A DNA stretch of 12,414 nucleotides, taken from NCBI GenBank assembly GCA_023457615.1, contig JAEWKY010000232.1, positions 1-12,414 on the forward strand, given 5' to 3'. The notes below the pieces were generated by a model. That model was given only the letters and a program-made list of their open reading frames with translations. It was not told the origin of the DNA and searched no databases. Position 1 is the first letter of the stretch, and the number at the start of each line of letters is the position of its first letter. Position numbers and translations under genes: made by a program. The DNA is from Actinomycetes bacterium. GTDB taxonomy: Bacteria; Actinomycetota; Actinomycetes; Actinomycetales; Microbacteriaceae. Shown one piece after another: positions 1-6,316 of the stretch.

Positions 1-876
1 CTCCATCGTCGCGCCCTCGTGCGCGATCGCGCGCTTGGTGACGAGGTTGTAGACGTTGTTCGACCAGTTCTGGATCGTCGTGTAGCGCACGCGGGCGTTC
101 TTCTTGACGATGATCTCGACGACCGCCGAGTGCAGCGAGTCGGACTTGTAGATCGGGGCCGTGCAGCCCTCGATGTAGTGCACGTACGAGCCCTCGTCGG
201 CGATGATCAGCGTGCGCTCGAACTGGCCCATGTTCTCGGTGTTGATGCGGAAGTAGGCCTGCAGCGGGATCTCGACGTGCACCCCCTTCGGCACGTACAC
301 GAACGATCCGCCCGACCAGACGGCGGTGTTGAGCGCCGCGAACTTGTTGTCGCCCGACGGGATGACCGTGCCGAAGTACTCCTGGAAGATCTCCGGGTGC
401 TCGCGGAGGGCCGTGTCGGTGTCGAGGAAGAGCACGCCCTGCTTCTCGAGGTCCTCCTGGATCGAGTGGAAGACGACCTCGGACTCGTACTGGGCCGCGA
501 CGCCCGAGACGAGGCGCGAGCGCTCCGCCTCGGGGATGCCGAGACGCTCGTAGGTGTTGCGGATGTCCTCCGGGAGGTCCTCCCAGGTCTGCGCCTGCTT
601 CTCGGTCGAGCGCACGAAGTACTTGATGTTGTCGAAGTCGATGCCCGACAGGTCGGCGCCCCATGTCGGCATGGGCTTCATGCCGAAGATCTTGTGCGCC
701 TTGAGACGGGTCTTGAGCATCCACTCCGGTTCGCTCTTGAGCCGGGAGATGTCGGCGACGACCTCCTCGGAGAGGCCCCGGCGGGCGGACGCCCCGGCGG
801 AGTCGGAGTCGGACCAGCCGAACTCGTACTTGCCGAGGTCGTTGAGCTCCGGACGGTCGATGAGCACGTCTGACAT
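1..876 (-). CDS. sufB: Fe-S cluster assembly scaffold protein SufB (C-terminus cut by window edge)
   Basis: SufB is the core subunit of the cytosolic SufBCD scaffold, which builds iron-sulfur clusters from sulfur delivered by SufS. The 292 codons present read without interruption from the ATG at 876-874 to base 1. They match SufB throughout: the N-terminal GKYEFGW segment, PEWMLKTRLKA, SGDNKFAALN, the GGSFVYVPKGV strand, and NWSNNVYNLVTKRA near the edge. EGCTAP holds Cys238, probably the counterpart of the conserved beta-helix cysteine (E. coli Cys254). Full-length SufB is about 470 residues, so roughly the last 180, with the second functional cysteine, are outside. AGAGG (886-890, minus strand) lies 9 bases before the ATG and supports this start. 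No sufR-like regulator gene lies between sufB and ctaA, although many actinomycetes have one directly upstream of sufB. The identity is secure; linkage to sufD, sufC and sufS further left is expected but not visible. Confidence 0.97.
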   Translation of the reverse strand, partial: MSDVLIDRPELNDLGKYEFGWSDSDSAGASARRGLSEEVVADISRLKSEPEWMLKTRLKAHKIFGMKPMPTWGADLSGIDFDNIKYFVRSTEKQAQTWEDLPEDIRNTYERLGIPEAERSRLVSGVAAQYESEVVFHSIQEDLEKQGVLFLDTDTALREHPEIFQEYFGTVIPSGDNKFAALNTAVWSGGSFVYVPKGVHVEIPLQAYFRINTENMGQFERTLIIADEGSYVHYIEGCTAPIYKSDSLHSAVVEIIVKKNARVRYTTIQNWSNNVYNLVTKRAIAHEGATME

Positions 877-893
877 GGGTGTGAGCCTCTTTC

Positions 894-943
894 CTGCCGA
901 AGCGAGCCATTCCGCTCGTGTCGGCTTGCTCGCTTTCGGGCAG
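894..943 (-). promoter_or_regulatory. imperfect 14-bp stem-loop in the sufB leader, next to the ribosome binding site
   Basis: Bases 894-907 and 928-943 pair over 14 base pairs with two single-base bulges (936 and 940) and a 20-base loop. In the sufB mRNA this stem ends 3 bases before the AGAGG ribosome binding site, which starts at 890. It is a candidate leader structure that could affect translation or mRNA stability. The pairing is seen in the sequence; the function is inferred. Confidence 0.4.
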
Positions 944-954
944 TCGCAACGCTG

Positions 955-972
955 GCAGTTCTCGGGAACTGC
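955..972. repeat. inverted repeat GCAGTTC / GAACTGC in the sufB upstream region
   Basis: Perfect 7-bp arms (955-961 and 966-972) surround a 4-base centre, TCGG. An outer GCTG (951-954) can also pair with CAGC (977-980). The repeat lies about 80 bases upstream of the sufB ATG and about 55 bases beyond the ctaA stop. It could be an operator downstream of the sufB start site, a leader hairpin, or a ctaA terminator. No T-tract follows it on the minus strand, so a classical intrinsic terminator is unlikely. Confidence 0.4.
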
Positions 973-1005
973 AGGCCAGCAGCGTCGATGCTCCCTAGCC
1001 GTCCG

Positions 1006-1011
1006 AGTCTA
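1006..1011 (-). promoter_or_regulatory. possible -10 element (TAGACT) for sufB
   Basis: The minus strand reads TAGACT, fitting the actinobacterial TANNNT -10 pattern. It lies in the gap after ctaA and would give a leader of roughly 120 bases. A TTGACG at 1029-1024 is only 12 bases upstream, too close for a standard -35, so this rests on the -10 alone. The same hexamer occurs upstream of ctaB (2988-2983). Confidence 0.25.
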
Positions 1012-1025
1012 CAGGGTCGACCCCG

Positions 1026-2006
1026 TCAACGGCTGGGCGCGGGCTCCGCATCCTCGATCGGCGCGGCGCGCACGAGCTGGGAGTCGCGCACCGCCCAGAG
1101 CCGGGGATCGGTGTCGAGCAGCACGCGCAGCGCGCCGATCCAGACCAGGGCGGCGAGCACGACGTGGAGGGCGACGAGCACCTCGGGGATGCCGAGGAGC
1201 GACTGGGTCGTGCCGAGCGCGAGCTGCGCGAGCAGGACGAGCAGGAAGAGGCCGACCCGGCGGAGGGCGAGCGCTCCCCCGTCCTCGCCGCGCAGCCGGA
1301 ACGCGAGGGCGACCGCGAGGGCGAGCACGGCGACCGCCGCGACGCCGTGCACGACGACGACGACGTTCCAGTCGAAGCCCATCCGGGGGATCTCGATCGT
1401 GTCGCCGGCGTGCGGCCCCGACCCCGTCACGAGCGTGCCCGTGACGACGACGGCGCCCGCGACGAGCACGAGCAGCCAGGCGAGGGTGCGCGAGCCGGCC
1501 GAGGGCCGCGGGCCGGCGCCGCCGACCCACCGCGCGCGGTGCCACGTGAAGGTCGCGCAGGCGAGCAGGCCCATCGCGAGCACGAAGTGCAGGGCGACGA
1601 CCCACGGGTTCAGGTGCACCCACACGGTGATCCCGCCGGCGACGGCGTTGGCGAGCACGAGCCAGAACATCGACCAGGCGAGGCGGGTGAGCATCCGGTC
1701 GCGGGGACGCTGCAGCCGCGCCGCGACGATGGCCCAGCCCACCGCCACGACGAGCAGTCCCGTCACGAGACGGTTGGTCTGCTCGATGAGCAGGTGGATG
1801 CTGTCGGGCACGAGCTGGATGACGTTCGTGCCGTCGCACGTCGGCCACGTCGGGCAGCCCATGCCCGAGCCCGTGACGCGCACGACGACGCCGCCCAGCA
1901 CGATGAGCACGCTCGTGACGAGCGCCGCCGTCGTGCCCCAGCGCAGGGCGCGGGGGCCGAGCTCCCAGCGGGAGGCGGCCCAGCCCAGGGGCGTCGGGAT
2001 CCTCAC
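1026..2006 (-). CDS. ctaA: heme A synthase CtaA (COX15 family)
   Basis: CtaA is a membrane enzyme that oxidises the C8 methyl of heme O to a formyl group, making heme A for cytochrome aa3 oxidase. The 326-residue protein has about eight hydrophobic segments and the family's extracytoplasmic cysteine pair in CPTWPTC (Cys51, Cys57). Likely heme-ligand histidines are His140 (ALHFVL), His220 (VVVHGV) and His281 (ALHVVL). The expected fourth one, in the usual ExxHR motif, is Asn78 here (IEQTNR, residues 74-79). The GTG start at 2006-2004 is the only suitable one close to the end of ctaB; it lies 5 bases after that stop and lacks a clear ribosome binding site, so translation is probably coupled to ctaB. 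The first membrane segment follows at about residue 23. The ctaB-ctaA order matches the reaction order: farnesylation to heme O, then oxidation to heme A. Confidence 0.94.
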   Translation of the reverse strand: MRIPTPLGWAASRWELGPRALRWGTTAALVTSVLIVLGGVVVRVTGSGMGCPTWPTCDGTNVIQLVPDSIHLLIEQTNRLVTGLLVVAVGWAIVAARLQRPRDRMLTRLAWSMFWLVLANAVAGGITVWVHLNPWVVALHFVLAMGLLACATFTWHRARWVGGAGPRPSAGSRTLAWLLVLVAGAVVVTGTLVTGSGPHAGDTIEIPRMGFDWNVVVVVHGVAAVAVLALAVALAFRLRGEDGGALALRRVGLFLLVLLAQLALGTTQSLLGIPEVLVALHVVLAALVWIGALRVLLDTDPRLWAVRDSQLVRAAPIEDAEPAPSR

Positions 2007-2011
2007 GGCGT

Positions 2012-2953
2012 TCAGAACGGGATCGGCAGGTGCAGGAGCGGGTCGATGCCGACCGCGACGAAGACGAGCGTGAGGTACGTGATCGACGCGTGGAAGACGC
2101 GCATCGGCGCGAGCTCCTCGCCGCGGATCGCCCCCGCGTACAGGCGGTGCGACTCGACGACGAACCACGCCCCGGAGAGCGTCGCGACGACGGCGTAGAG
2201 CACGCCCATCGGCGCGACCGGCACGAGCAGGAGGGAGCAGACGACCGTGGCCCAGGCGTAGAGCACGACCTGGAGCCCCACGGCCGCGGGGCCGCGGACG
2301 ACCGCGAGCATCGGCACGTCGGCGGCCGCGTAGTCGTCGCGGTAGCGCATCGAGAGCGGCCAGTAGTGCGCGGGCGTCCAGAGGAAGACGACGCCGAACA
2401 GGATGAGCGGCGCCCAGTCGAGCGAGCCCGTGACGGCGGCCCAGCCGATGAGCACGGGCATGCAACCCGCCGCGCCGCCCCAGACGATGTTCTGCGGCGT
2501 GCGGCGCTTGAGCACGAGCGTGTAGAGCACGACGTAGATGAGGATGGCGAGCACCGAGAGCCCGGCGGCGAGCCAGTTGACGAAGAGCGCGAAGAAGAGC
2601 GTCGACCCGATCGCCGTCGCCCAGGCGAAGACGAGGGCCTCGCGCGGCGTCAGGTCGCCCGTCACGAGCGGCCGCTTGCTCGTGCGCTTCATCTTCTTGT
2701 CGAGGTCGCGCTCGAGGTAGCTGTTGAACGCGTGCGCGGACCCCGCCGAGAAGTAGCCGCCGACGAGGGTGCCGAGCACGAGCCACAGGTCCGGGATGCC
2801 GCGCGCGGCGAGGATCATGACCGGCGCCGTCGTGACGAGCAGCAGCTCGACGACCCGCGGCTTGGTGAGGGCGATGTACCCCTTGACCTTGCGCAGGGGT
2901 CCGACGCGGGACCCTCGCGGGGTCTCGACGGTCGTGTCGACGGCTCCCTGCAT
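2012..2953 (-). CDS. ctaB: protoheme IX farnesyltransferase (heme O synthase) CtaB (COX10 family)
   Basis: CtaB is a UbiA-superfamily membrane prenyltransferase that attaches the farnesyl group of farnesyl diphosphate to protoheme, giving heme O, the substrate of CtaA. The 313-residue product has the first polar motif NSYLERDLDKKMKRT (Asn77 to about residue 91), which binds diphosphate through Mg2+, and the second motif YRDDYAAADVPML. The many hydrophobic helices between them are typical of the family, as is the length. The ATG at 2953-2951 begins a short cytoplasmic N-terminus leading into GYIALTKPR. A GAGGAG ribosome binding site precedes it with an unusually short gap of 2-3 bases, but no better in-frame start is seen. 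The gene diverges from tkt across a 148-base control region and is followed by ctaA 5 bases after its stop, so the two probably share one transcript. Confidence 0.96.
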   Translation of the reverse strand: MQGAVDTTVETPRGSRVGPLRKVKGYIALTKPRVVELLLVTTAPVMILAARGIPDLWLVLGTLVGGYFSAGSAHAFNSYLERDLDKKMKRTSKRPLVTGDLTPREALVFAWATAIGSTLFFALFVNWLAAGLSVLAILIYVVLYTLVLKRRTPQNIVWGGAAGCMPVLIGWAAVTGSLDWAPLILFGVVFLWTPAHYWPLSMRYRDDYAAADVPMLAVVRGPAAVGLQVVLYAWATVVCSLLLVPVAPMGVLYAVVATLSGAWFVVESHRLYAGAIRGEELAPMRVFHASITYLTLVFVAVGIDPLLHLPIPF

Positions 2954-2982
2954 GACTCCTCGTTCCCGGGTGGCTCTCCGGC

Positions 2983-2988
2983 AGTCTA
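2983..2988 (-). promoter_or_regulatory. possible -10 element (TAGACT) for ctaB-ctaA
   Basis: The minus strand reads TAGACT, a TANNNT-type -10, placed to give a short leader of roughly 20 bases before the ctaB ATG at 2953. No recognisable -35 lies 16-18 bases upstream (about 3005-3011); that stretch is instead occupied by the 2995-3017 palindrome, as would suit a regulated promoter. Confidence 0.35.
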
Positions 2989-2990
2989 TC

Positions 2991-3025
2991 CGGGGACCGA
3001 CGGAGCCTCCGTCGGTCGGGGACCG
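2991..3025. repeat. 9-bp direct repeat CGGGGACCG flanking and overlapping the palindrome
   Basis: CGGGGACCG occurs at 2991-2999 and again at 3017-3025, 26 bases apart start to start, about two and a half helical turns. The left copy overlaps the left end of the 2995-3017 palindrome and the right copy begins at its last base. The repeat is exact; whether it is a second protein site or leftover duplication cannot be told from one genome. Confidence 0.5.
2995..3017. promoter_or_regulatory. perfect 23-bp palindrome between ctaB and tkt, candidate operator
   Basis: Arms GACCGACGGAG (2995-3005) and CTCCGTCGGTC (3007-3017) are exact reverse complements around a single C at 3006. Both neighbours are transcribed away from it, so a transcription terminator is not expected here. 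It covers the spacer and -35 zone of the proposed ctaB promoter and ends about 24 bases before the proposed tkt -10. This geometry suits a dimeric regulator acting on one or both divergent operons. I do not recognise the motif as that of a known regulator. Confidence 0.6.
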
Positions 3026-3040
3026 CCCGAGCCGCGTCGC

Positions 3041-3046
3041 TATGCT
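3041..3046 (+). promoter_or_regulatory. possible -10 element (TATGCT) for the tkt operon
   Basis: TATGCT matches the TANNNT -10 pattern and is one of the few A/T-bearing spots in the gap. It would give a leader of about 50 bases before the tkt GTG at 3102. No good -35 is visible 16-18 bases upstream, so the promoter may depend on an activator or on weak -35 contacts. Confidence 0.35.
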
Positions 3047-3101
3047 GGAACGAGGCCCAGCCACCAGGGCCGACTCCCCCTCTTCGAAAGGGTCGTTTTC
3101 C

Positions 3102-5180
3102 GTGCCAGAACTCTCCTGGGAAGCCGTCGACGACCAGGCCGTCGACACCGCTCGGATCCTCGCGGCGGACGCCGTCGAGAAGGTCGGGAACGGTCACCCC
3201 GGCACCGCCATGAGCCTCGCGCCCGCGGCCTACCTGCTCTTCCAGAAGGTCATGCGGCGCAACCCCGCCGACCACACCTGGATCGGCCGCGACCGCTTCA
3301 TCCTCTCGGCCGGCCACTCGTCGCTCACGCAGTACGTGCAGCTCTACCTCGGCGGCGAGGGTCTCGAGCTCGACGACCTCAAGGCGCTGCGCACGTGGGG
3401 CTCGAAGACGCCCGGGCACCCCGAGTACGGGCACACCGACGGCGTCGAGATCACGACGGGACCGCTCGGCCAGGGCCTCGCCTCGGCCGTCGGCTTCGCC
3501 TACGCCGCCCGCTACGAGCGCGGCCTGTTCGACCCGGAGGCGCCGACGGGTTCGAGCCCGTTCGACCACTTCGTGTACGTGATCGCGGGCGACGGCGACA
3601 TCCAGGAGGGCGTGACGAGCGAGTCCGGTCCGCTCGCCGGCCACCAGCAGCTCGGCAACCTCATCGCGATCTACGACTCGAACCAGATCTCGATCGAGGA
3701 CGACACGACGGTCGCCTTCACCGAGGACGTCGCGCAGCGCTACGAGGCCTACGGCTGGCAGGTGCTCACCGTCGACTGGAAGAAGACCGGCGAGTACGTC
3801 GAGGACGTCGCGGCGCTCCACGCCGCGATCGAGGCCGCGCAGGGCGAGACCGCCAAGCCGTCGCTCATCATCCTCAAGACGATCATCGGCTGGCCGAGCC
3901 CGAAGAAGCAGAACACGGGCAAGATCCATGGATCGGCCCTCGGCGCCGAGGAGCTCGCCGCGGTCAAGCAGGTGCTCGGCTTCGACCCCGAGAAGACCTT
4001 CGAGGTCGCGCCGGAGGTGCTCGAGCACACCCGCGGGCTGCGCGAGCGCGGCGCCGCGGCGCAGGCGGAGTGGCAGGCCGGCTTCGACGCCTGGGCCGCC
4101 GCGAACCCGGAGCGCAAGCGGCTCCTCGACCGCATCCTGAGCGGCGAGCTGCCCGAGGGCGTCGACGCGGCGCTGCCCGAGTTCGAGGCGGGCAAGGACG
4201 TCTCGACGCGTGCCGCGAGCGGCAAGGTGCTGAGCGCGCTCGGCCCCGTCATCCCGGAGCTCTGGGGCGGGTCGGCCGATCTCGCCGAGTCGAACAACAC
4301 GACGATCGAGGGGGCGAGGTCGTTCATCCCGACCGAGCACTCGACGCACGAGTGGACGGGCGACCCCTACGGCCGCGTGCTCCACTTCGGCATCCGCGAG
4401 CACGCGATGGGCGCCATCCTGAACGGCATCGTGCTGCACGGCAACACGCGGCCGTTCGGCGGCACCTTCCTCATCTTCAGCGACTACATGCGCCCCGCCG
4501 TGCGGCTGGCGGCCCTCATGAAGGCCCCCGCGATCTACGTCTGGACGCACGACTCGGTCGCCCTGGGCGAGGACGGCCCGACGCACCAGCCGGTCGAGCA
4601 GCTCACGTCGCTGCGTCTCATCCCCGGACTCGACGTCGTGCGTCCCGCCGACGCGAACGAGGTCGCGGTGGCCTGGCGCACGATCCTCGAGCGGCGCGAG
4701 GGACCCGCGGGTCTCGCGCTCAGCCGGCAGAACCTCCCCGTCTTCGACCGCAGTGTCGTCGCGAGCGCCGAGGGCGTCGCGAAGGGCGCGTACGTGCTCG
4801 TCGAGGGCTCGAAGGCCACGCCCGACGTCATCCTGCTCGGCTCCGGCTCCGAGGTGCAGTTCGCCGTCGAGGCGGCGGCCGAGCTCGAGGCGGCGGGCGT
4901 CTCCGCGCGCGTCGTGTCCGTGCCGTGCCAGGAGTGGTTCGAGGAGCAGGATGCCGCGTACCGCGAGTCGGTGCTGCCGGCGGCCGTCCGCGCACGGGTC
5001 TCGGTCGAGGCCGGGCTCGCGCTCACCTGGCGTCCCTACGTGGGCGACGCCGGCCGCAGTGTCTCGATCGAGCACTTCGGCGCCTCCGCCGACTACAAGA
5101 CCCTCTACCGGGAGTTCGGCATCACCACCGAGGCGGTCGTCGCGGCCGCCCACGAGACCATCGCCGCCGCCGCGGCCTGA
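3102..5180 (+). CDS. tkt: transketolase
   Basis: Transketolase is a thiamine diphosphate (ThDP) enzyme that moves two-carbon units between ketoses and aldoses in the non-oxidative pentose phosphate pathway. The 692-residue product has the standard three-domain plan. GNGHPGTAMSLAP is close to the N-terminus. The ThDP/Mg2+ motif begins with GDGD (residues 163-166) and ends at the Asn of DSNQISI. KIHGSAL follows. The pyrimidine-domain catalytic glutamate is Glu433 in IREHAM, and GEDGPTHQPVEQL lies after it. Length is normal for bacterial Tkt. I chose GTG 3102 because GAAAGG lies 10 bases upstream and the protein then begins about 10 residues before the conserved N-terminus. The in-frame ATG at 3042 overlaps the proposed -10 and would add a low-complexity tail. 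It is the first gene of the six-gene operon, diverging from ctaB. Confidence 0.96.
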   Translation: MPELSWEAVDDQAVDTARILAADAVEKVGNGHPGTAMSLAPAAYLLFQKVMRRNPADHTWIGRDRFILSAGHSSLTQYVQLYLGGEGLELDDLKALRTWGSKTPGHPEYGHTDGVEITTGPLGQGLASAVGFAYAARYERGLFDPEAPTGSSPFDHFVYVIAGDGDIQEGVTSESGPLAGHQQLGNLIAIYDSNQISIEDDTTVAFTEDVAQRYEAYGWQVLTVDWKKTGEYVEDVAALHAAIEAAQGETAKPSLIILKTIIGWPSPKKQNTGKIHGSALGAEELAAVKQVLGFDPEKTFEVAPEVLEHTRGLRERGAAAQAEWQAGFDAWAAANPERKRLLDRILSGELPEGVDAALPEFEAGKDVSTRAASGKVLSALGPVIPELWGGSADLAESNNTTIEGARSFIPTEHSTHEWTGDPYGRVLHFGIREHAMGAILNGIVLHGNTRPFGGTFLIFSDYMRPAVRLAALMKAPAIYVWTHDSVALGEDGPTHQPVEQLTSLRLIPGLDVVRPADANEVAVAWRTILERREGPAGLALSRQNLPVFDRSVVASAEGVAKGAYVLVEGSKATPDVILLGSGSEVQFAVEAAAELEAAGVSARVVSVPCQEWFEEQDAAYRESVLPAAVRARVSVEAGLALTWRPYVGDAGRSVSIEHFGASADYKTLYREFGITTEAVVAAAHETIAAAAA

Positions 5181-5194
5181 GGAAGGCACCTTCC
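5181..5194 (+). promoter_or_regulatory. hairpin covering the tal ribosome binding site
   Basis: GGAAG (5181-5185) can pair with CTTCC (5190-5194) around the loop GCAC. The left arm is the tal ribosome binding site, the right arm abuts the ATG at 5195, and the structure starts one base after the tkt stop (5178-5180). A ribosome finishing tkt would open it, so it may force tal to be translated mainly by coupling to tkt. The pairing is seen; the role is inferred. Confidence 0.45.
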
Positions 5195-6316
5195 ATGAGC
5201 ACCAACACCCAGCAGCTCTCCGACATCGGCGTCAGCATCTGGCTCGACGACCTCTCGCGCGAGCGCATCGCCACCGGCAACCTCCAGCAGCTCATCGCCG
5301 ACCGCAACGTCGTCGGCATCACGACGAACCCGACGATCTTCGCGGGCGCGCTCGCGAAGGGTCAGGCCTACGACGAGCAGGTCGCGACGCTCGCGCAGGC
5401 CGGCACCTCGGCCGCCGACGCCGTCTTCGAGATCACGACCGACGACGTCGCCGCCGCCTCGGAGGTGTTCGCGGGCGTCTACGCCGCCTCCGGCGGGCGC
5501 GACGGCCGCGTGTCGATCGAGGTCGAGCCGGGTCTCGCCCACGACGCGGCGGGCACGATCGCCCAGGCGAAGCAGCTCTGGGCGAAGGTCGACAAGCCCA
5601 ACGCGATGATCAAGATCCCCGCGACGCTCGCCGGCCTCGAGGCCATCACGGCCGTCATCGCCGAGGGCATCAGCGTCAACGTGACGCTCATCTTCAGCCT
5701 CGAGCGCCACCGCGCCGTGATCGACGCCTACCTCACGGGTCTCGAGCAGGCGAAGGCCGCGGGTCACGACCTCTCGACGATCCACTCGGTCGCCTCGTTC
5801 TTCGTCTCGCGGGTCGACACCGAGATCGACAAGCGGCTCGACGCGATCGGCACGGCCGAGGCGGTCGCCCTCAAGAGCAAGGCGGGTGTCGCGAACGCGC
5901 AGCTCGCCTACCGGCTCTTCGAGGAGGAGTTCGCGACCGACCGGGCGAAGGCCCTCCTCGCGGCGGGCGCCCACCCGCAGCGTCCGCTCTGGGCGTCGAC
6001 GGGCGTCAAGGACCCGTCGCTGCCCGACACCCTCTACGTGACCGAGCTCGCGGTCGATGGCGTCGTCAACACGATGCCGGAGAAGACCCTCGAGGCGACC
6101 TTCGACCACGCTCCGCTGCACGGCGACGCGGTCACCGGCTCCTACGCCTCCGCGCAGCAGGTGCTCGACGACCTCGCGGCCGTCGGCGTCGACTACGACG
6201 ACGTCACCGCGCTGCTCGAGTCGGAGGGCGTCGAGAAGTTCATCGTCTCGTGGAACGAGCTCCTCGACACCGTGACCGCCGCTCTCGAGGCGGCGGGACG
6301 GGGAGACGCGAAGTGA
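5195..6316 (+). CDS. tal: transaldolase
   Basis: Transaldolase moves the dihydroxyacetone unit between sugar phosphates through a Schiff base, linking pentose phosphates to glycolysis. The 373-residue protein belongs to the actinobacterial/TalB-like class of about 360-375 residues. Visible landmarks are GITTNPTIFAGAL near the N-terminus, MIKIPAT with the Schiff-base lysine Lys140, SVNVTLIFSLERHRAVIDAY, and SFFVSRVDTEIDKRLD. Near the C-terminal end are RPLWASTGVKDPSLPDTLYV and VVNTMPEKTLEA. The ATG is preceded by GGAAGG at 8-base spacing, within the 5181-5194 hairpin. It lies 14 bases after tkt, and its TGA overlaps the pgi GTG by 4 bases. Side by side, Tal and this kind of Pgi recall the single-chain transaldolase/phosphoglucose isomerase known in other bacteria. 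Confidence 0.97.
   Translation: MSTNTQQLSDIGVSIWLDDLSRERIATGNLQQLIADRNVVGITTNPTIFAGALAKGQAYDEQVATLAQAGTSAADAVFEITTDDVAAASEVFAGVYAASGGRDGRVSIEVEPGLAHDAAGTIAQAKQLWAKVDKPNAMIKIPATLAGLEAITAVIAEGISVNVTLIFSLERHRAVIDAYLTGLEQAKAAGHDLSTIHSVASFFVSRVDTEIDKRLDAIGTAEAVALKSKAGVANAQLAYRLFEEEFATDRAKALLAAGAHPQRPLWASTGVKDPSLPDTLYVTELAVDGVVNTMPEKTLEATFDHAPLHGDAVTGSYASAQQVLDDLAAVGVDYDDVTALLESEGVEKFIVSWNELLDTVTAALEAAGRGDAK

Noticed and set aside
19..873. 284-codon plus-strand open frame at the left edge
   Set aside because: It is the antisense of sufB; the minus strand gives an unbroken conserved SufB sequence.
3054..3071. GGCCC / GGGCC inverted repeat in the tkt leader
   Set aside because: Only 5 bp with an 8-base loop; pairings of this size are common by chance in such G+C-rich sequence, and it is not near the ribosome binding site.
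3042..3101. ATG at 3042 as the tkt start
   Set aside because: It would lie within the proposed -10 (TATGCT), lacks a ribosome binding site and adds about 20 residues unlike any Tkt. GTG 3102 has GAAAGG upstream and begins next to the conserved N-terminus.
1026..5189. A 1387-codon open frame on the minus strand, extending from ctaA through ctaB and opposite tkt
   Set aside because: Only the 1026-2006 part is a recognisable protein (CtaA). The rest is rich in Arg, Ala, Gly and Asp with no family resemblance, a usual by-product of high G+C third codon positions opposite real genes.
2030..5194. Long plus-strand open frame running into tal, opposite ctaB and out of frame with tkt
   Set aside because: The product is Arg/Asp/Glu/Gly-rich low-complexity sequence. 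ctaB and tkt in the same region give well-conserved proteins, and the real gene in this frame starts at the tal ATG at 5195.
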